From Bradyrhizobium sp. CSA207 (GTDB lineage: Bacteria; Pseudomonadota; Alphaproteobacteria; Rhizobiales; Xanthobacteraceae): a DNA stretch of 64,000 bases. The position numbers and the translations under genes are program-made. Shown here piece after piece: positions 63,186-64,000 of the stretch. The first letter of the stretch is position 1. Every line of letters starts with the position of its first letter. The notes beneath the pieces were generated by a model. The model worked only from the letters and a program-made list of their open reading frames with translations. It was not told the origin of the DNA and did no database searches. The stretch is from assembly GCF_029051685.1 (NCBI RefSeq), contig NZ_JAACFT010000017.1, positions 116,718 through 180,717 on the forward strand. The letters are read 5' to 3'.

Positions 63186-63650
63186 TCATCTATACTCTGT
63201 GCCATATTTGCGCGCGATCTGGTTGACCTGCTCTCGGGTCAACTGCTTTGGCGGCAGGCCGGGCGGACTGCAGGTTTCGCGGAAAAACGCATCAAGGCCG
63301 GTGGGCGTGACAATCCAAAGCAGCAGCAGCTCACTGTCCGGGTTCGCGAACCCGTGCCACGAATTCTTCGGGATGAATATCGTCGCACCCTTCTCGAAGG
63401 GGTGATGCACATCGTTCAATATGAACGTTCCGCCTCCATCCAGAACGTAAAACGCTTCGTCCGTGTCAAAGTGTCTGTGGATTGGAATGCCAGCGCCGAT
63501 AGGTACCTGCTGGGTGCCGCAGGCCACTTTGCTGGAACCTCTGACAGGATCGACCTTGATGAAAATATTGCCGGGATTGCGGTAGTGAACGAGATGTTCG
63601 CCCTCGGCGGCGCCCAGCACGTATCCTTGCGCTTCGGTCTGAGCTTCCAC
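63186..63650 (-). CDS. Cupin-domain protein
   Basis: The 154-residue protein has a cupin fold with HRHFDTDEAFYVLDGGGTF (about 62, metal-binding His and Glu) and a second motif HGFANP (about 100). Function is unknown; small cupins often isomerise or dioxygenate small molecules. GTG 63650 with GGGAGAG upstream is chosen; the frame is open to 63743 with an in-frame ATG and a Tat-like RRSFLIGAAS, so a longer form is possible. Confidence 0.7.
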   Translation of the reverse strand: MEAQTEAQGYVLGAAEGEHLVHYRNPGNIFIKVDPVRGSSKVACGTQQVPIGAGIPIHRHFDTDEAFYVLDGGGTFILNDVHHPFEKGATIFIPKNSWHGFANPDSELLLLWIVTPTGLDAFFRETCSPPGLPPKQLTREQVNQIARKYGTEYR

Positions 63651-63661
63651 TTCACTCTCCC

Positions 63662-63889
63662 GTGACGTGTGAGCAATGCGAACACTTGCAGCGCCGATCA
63701 GAAAGGATCGCCGCTTTTCTGGAATGCGATGCGAGCCTAGCAATTTTTGAATGTCTCTGCCAAATGTACGCTTCGAGTCGTCGCTCAGGAGAGAGCGCCA
63801 TCTCGGCCGCGGCCACTAGTTGCCATCGAGCGGTTGTCGGCATGAAGCTGTCATTCACTCAGCGTCGGCTTGCGGCCCAGGCCGTGTGA
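63662..63889 (+). CDS. Possible small Cys-rich protein
   Basis: From GTG 63662 a 75-residue frame begins MTCEQCEHLQRRSERIAAFL with CEQC and later CLC, which could bind metal. It lacks a clear ribosome site and overlaps upstream cupin-side sequence on the other strand. The second half is less protein-like. Weak support only. Confidence 0.3.
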   Translation: MTCEQCEHLQRRSERIAAFLECDASLAIFECLCQMYASSRRSGESAISAAATSCHRAVVGMKLSFTQRRLAAQAV

Positions 63890-64000
63890 AAACAGTGCAA
63901 CTTGAGCCCACCGGCGCGTTCCGCGGCCGCCGGGCCTTTGATGCGATGGGATCGACCTCCTGTCATCTTAGGGGCAACCAGAAGCTTCATCTAGGCGCTG

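Overview
The window is high-GC chromosomal DNA (codon third positions mostly G or C) from an alphaproteobacterium. GcrA, a phasin, HU, DctA under a sigma-54 promoter, a FixK-type box and rhizobial-type purine genes point to Bradyrhizobium or a close relative. This assignment is inferred from gene content and repeat style, not from a marker gene. I saw no rRNA, tRNA, CRISPR array, insertion sequence or prophage.

Layout. 1-5320: tail of a membrane protein, an enolase-superfamily dehydratase, a molybdenum sulfite dehydrogenase with its cytochrome c, arginase, and small proteins. 5334-11296: an envelope/signalling locus of FecR-domain protein, CHASE2-PAS-GGDEF-EAL protein and a divergent TpsB outer-membrane transporter. 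11451-14807: alpha/beta hydrolase, a FixK-box promoter ahead of a small ORF and a cytochrome c, a phasin, small proteins and one frameshifted gene. 14848-17158: DUF6456-like protein, GcrA and a divergent S24 repressor with operator-like palindromes. 17196-21838: quinone oxidoreductase, a MoxR ATPase/VWA (CoxD/CoxE-like) pair and small proteins.

21862-51523 is the theme of the window: scavenging nitrogen and carbon from purines, ureides and amides. It holds a TetR-adenine deaminase-NCS2 permease operon; formamidase; DctA; an allantoate amidohydrolase-type enzyme; a BMP-type ABC transporter operon with biuret amidohydrolase and a nucleobase deaminase; a possible Tsx-like outer-membrane channel; a second BMP-type ABC operon; an 8-oxoguanine-deaminase-type enzyme divergent from xanthine dehydrogenase (separate FAD subunit, fused FeS/molybdenum subunit); and an operon of DUF3830, allantoinase PuuE and a fused OHCU decarboxylase/hydroxyisourate hydrolase. 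Sigma-54-type promoters (GG-N10-GC) precede dctA, the first BMP operon, xanthine dehydrogenase and the 8-oxoguanine deaminase, which fits nitrogen or dicarboxylate control. No urate oxidase is present, so the pathway has a gap inside the window.

51614-53779: small secreted proteins around an about 850-bp non-coding stretch holding a large palindromic repeat and a block of nested inverted repeats that looks like a structured RNA or a non-autonomous repeat. This block is the best candidate for something undescribed. 54113-63889: a CLC chloride channel with CBS domains, class II aldolase, MarC remnant, ferritin-like DUF892 protein, Hsp20, Lon, a short basic protein, HU, a thiolase 3' remnant, a Tat-exported GH1 glycosidase and a cupin.
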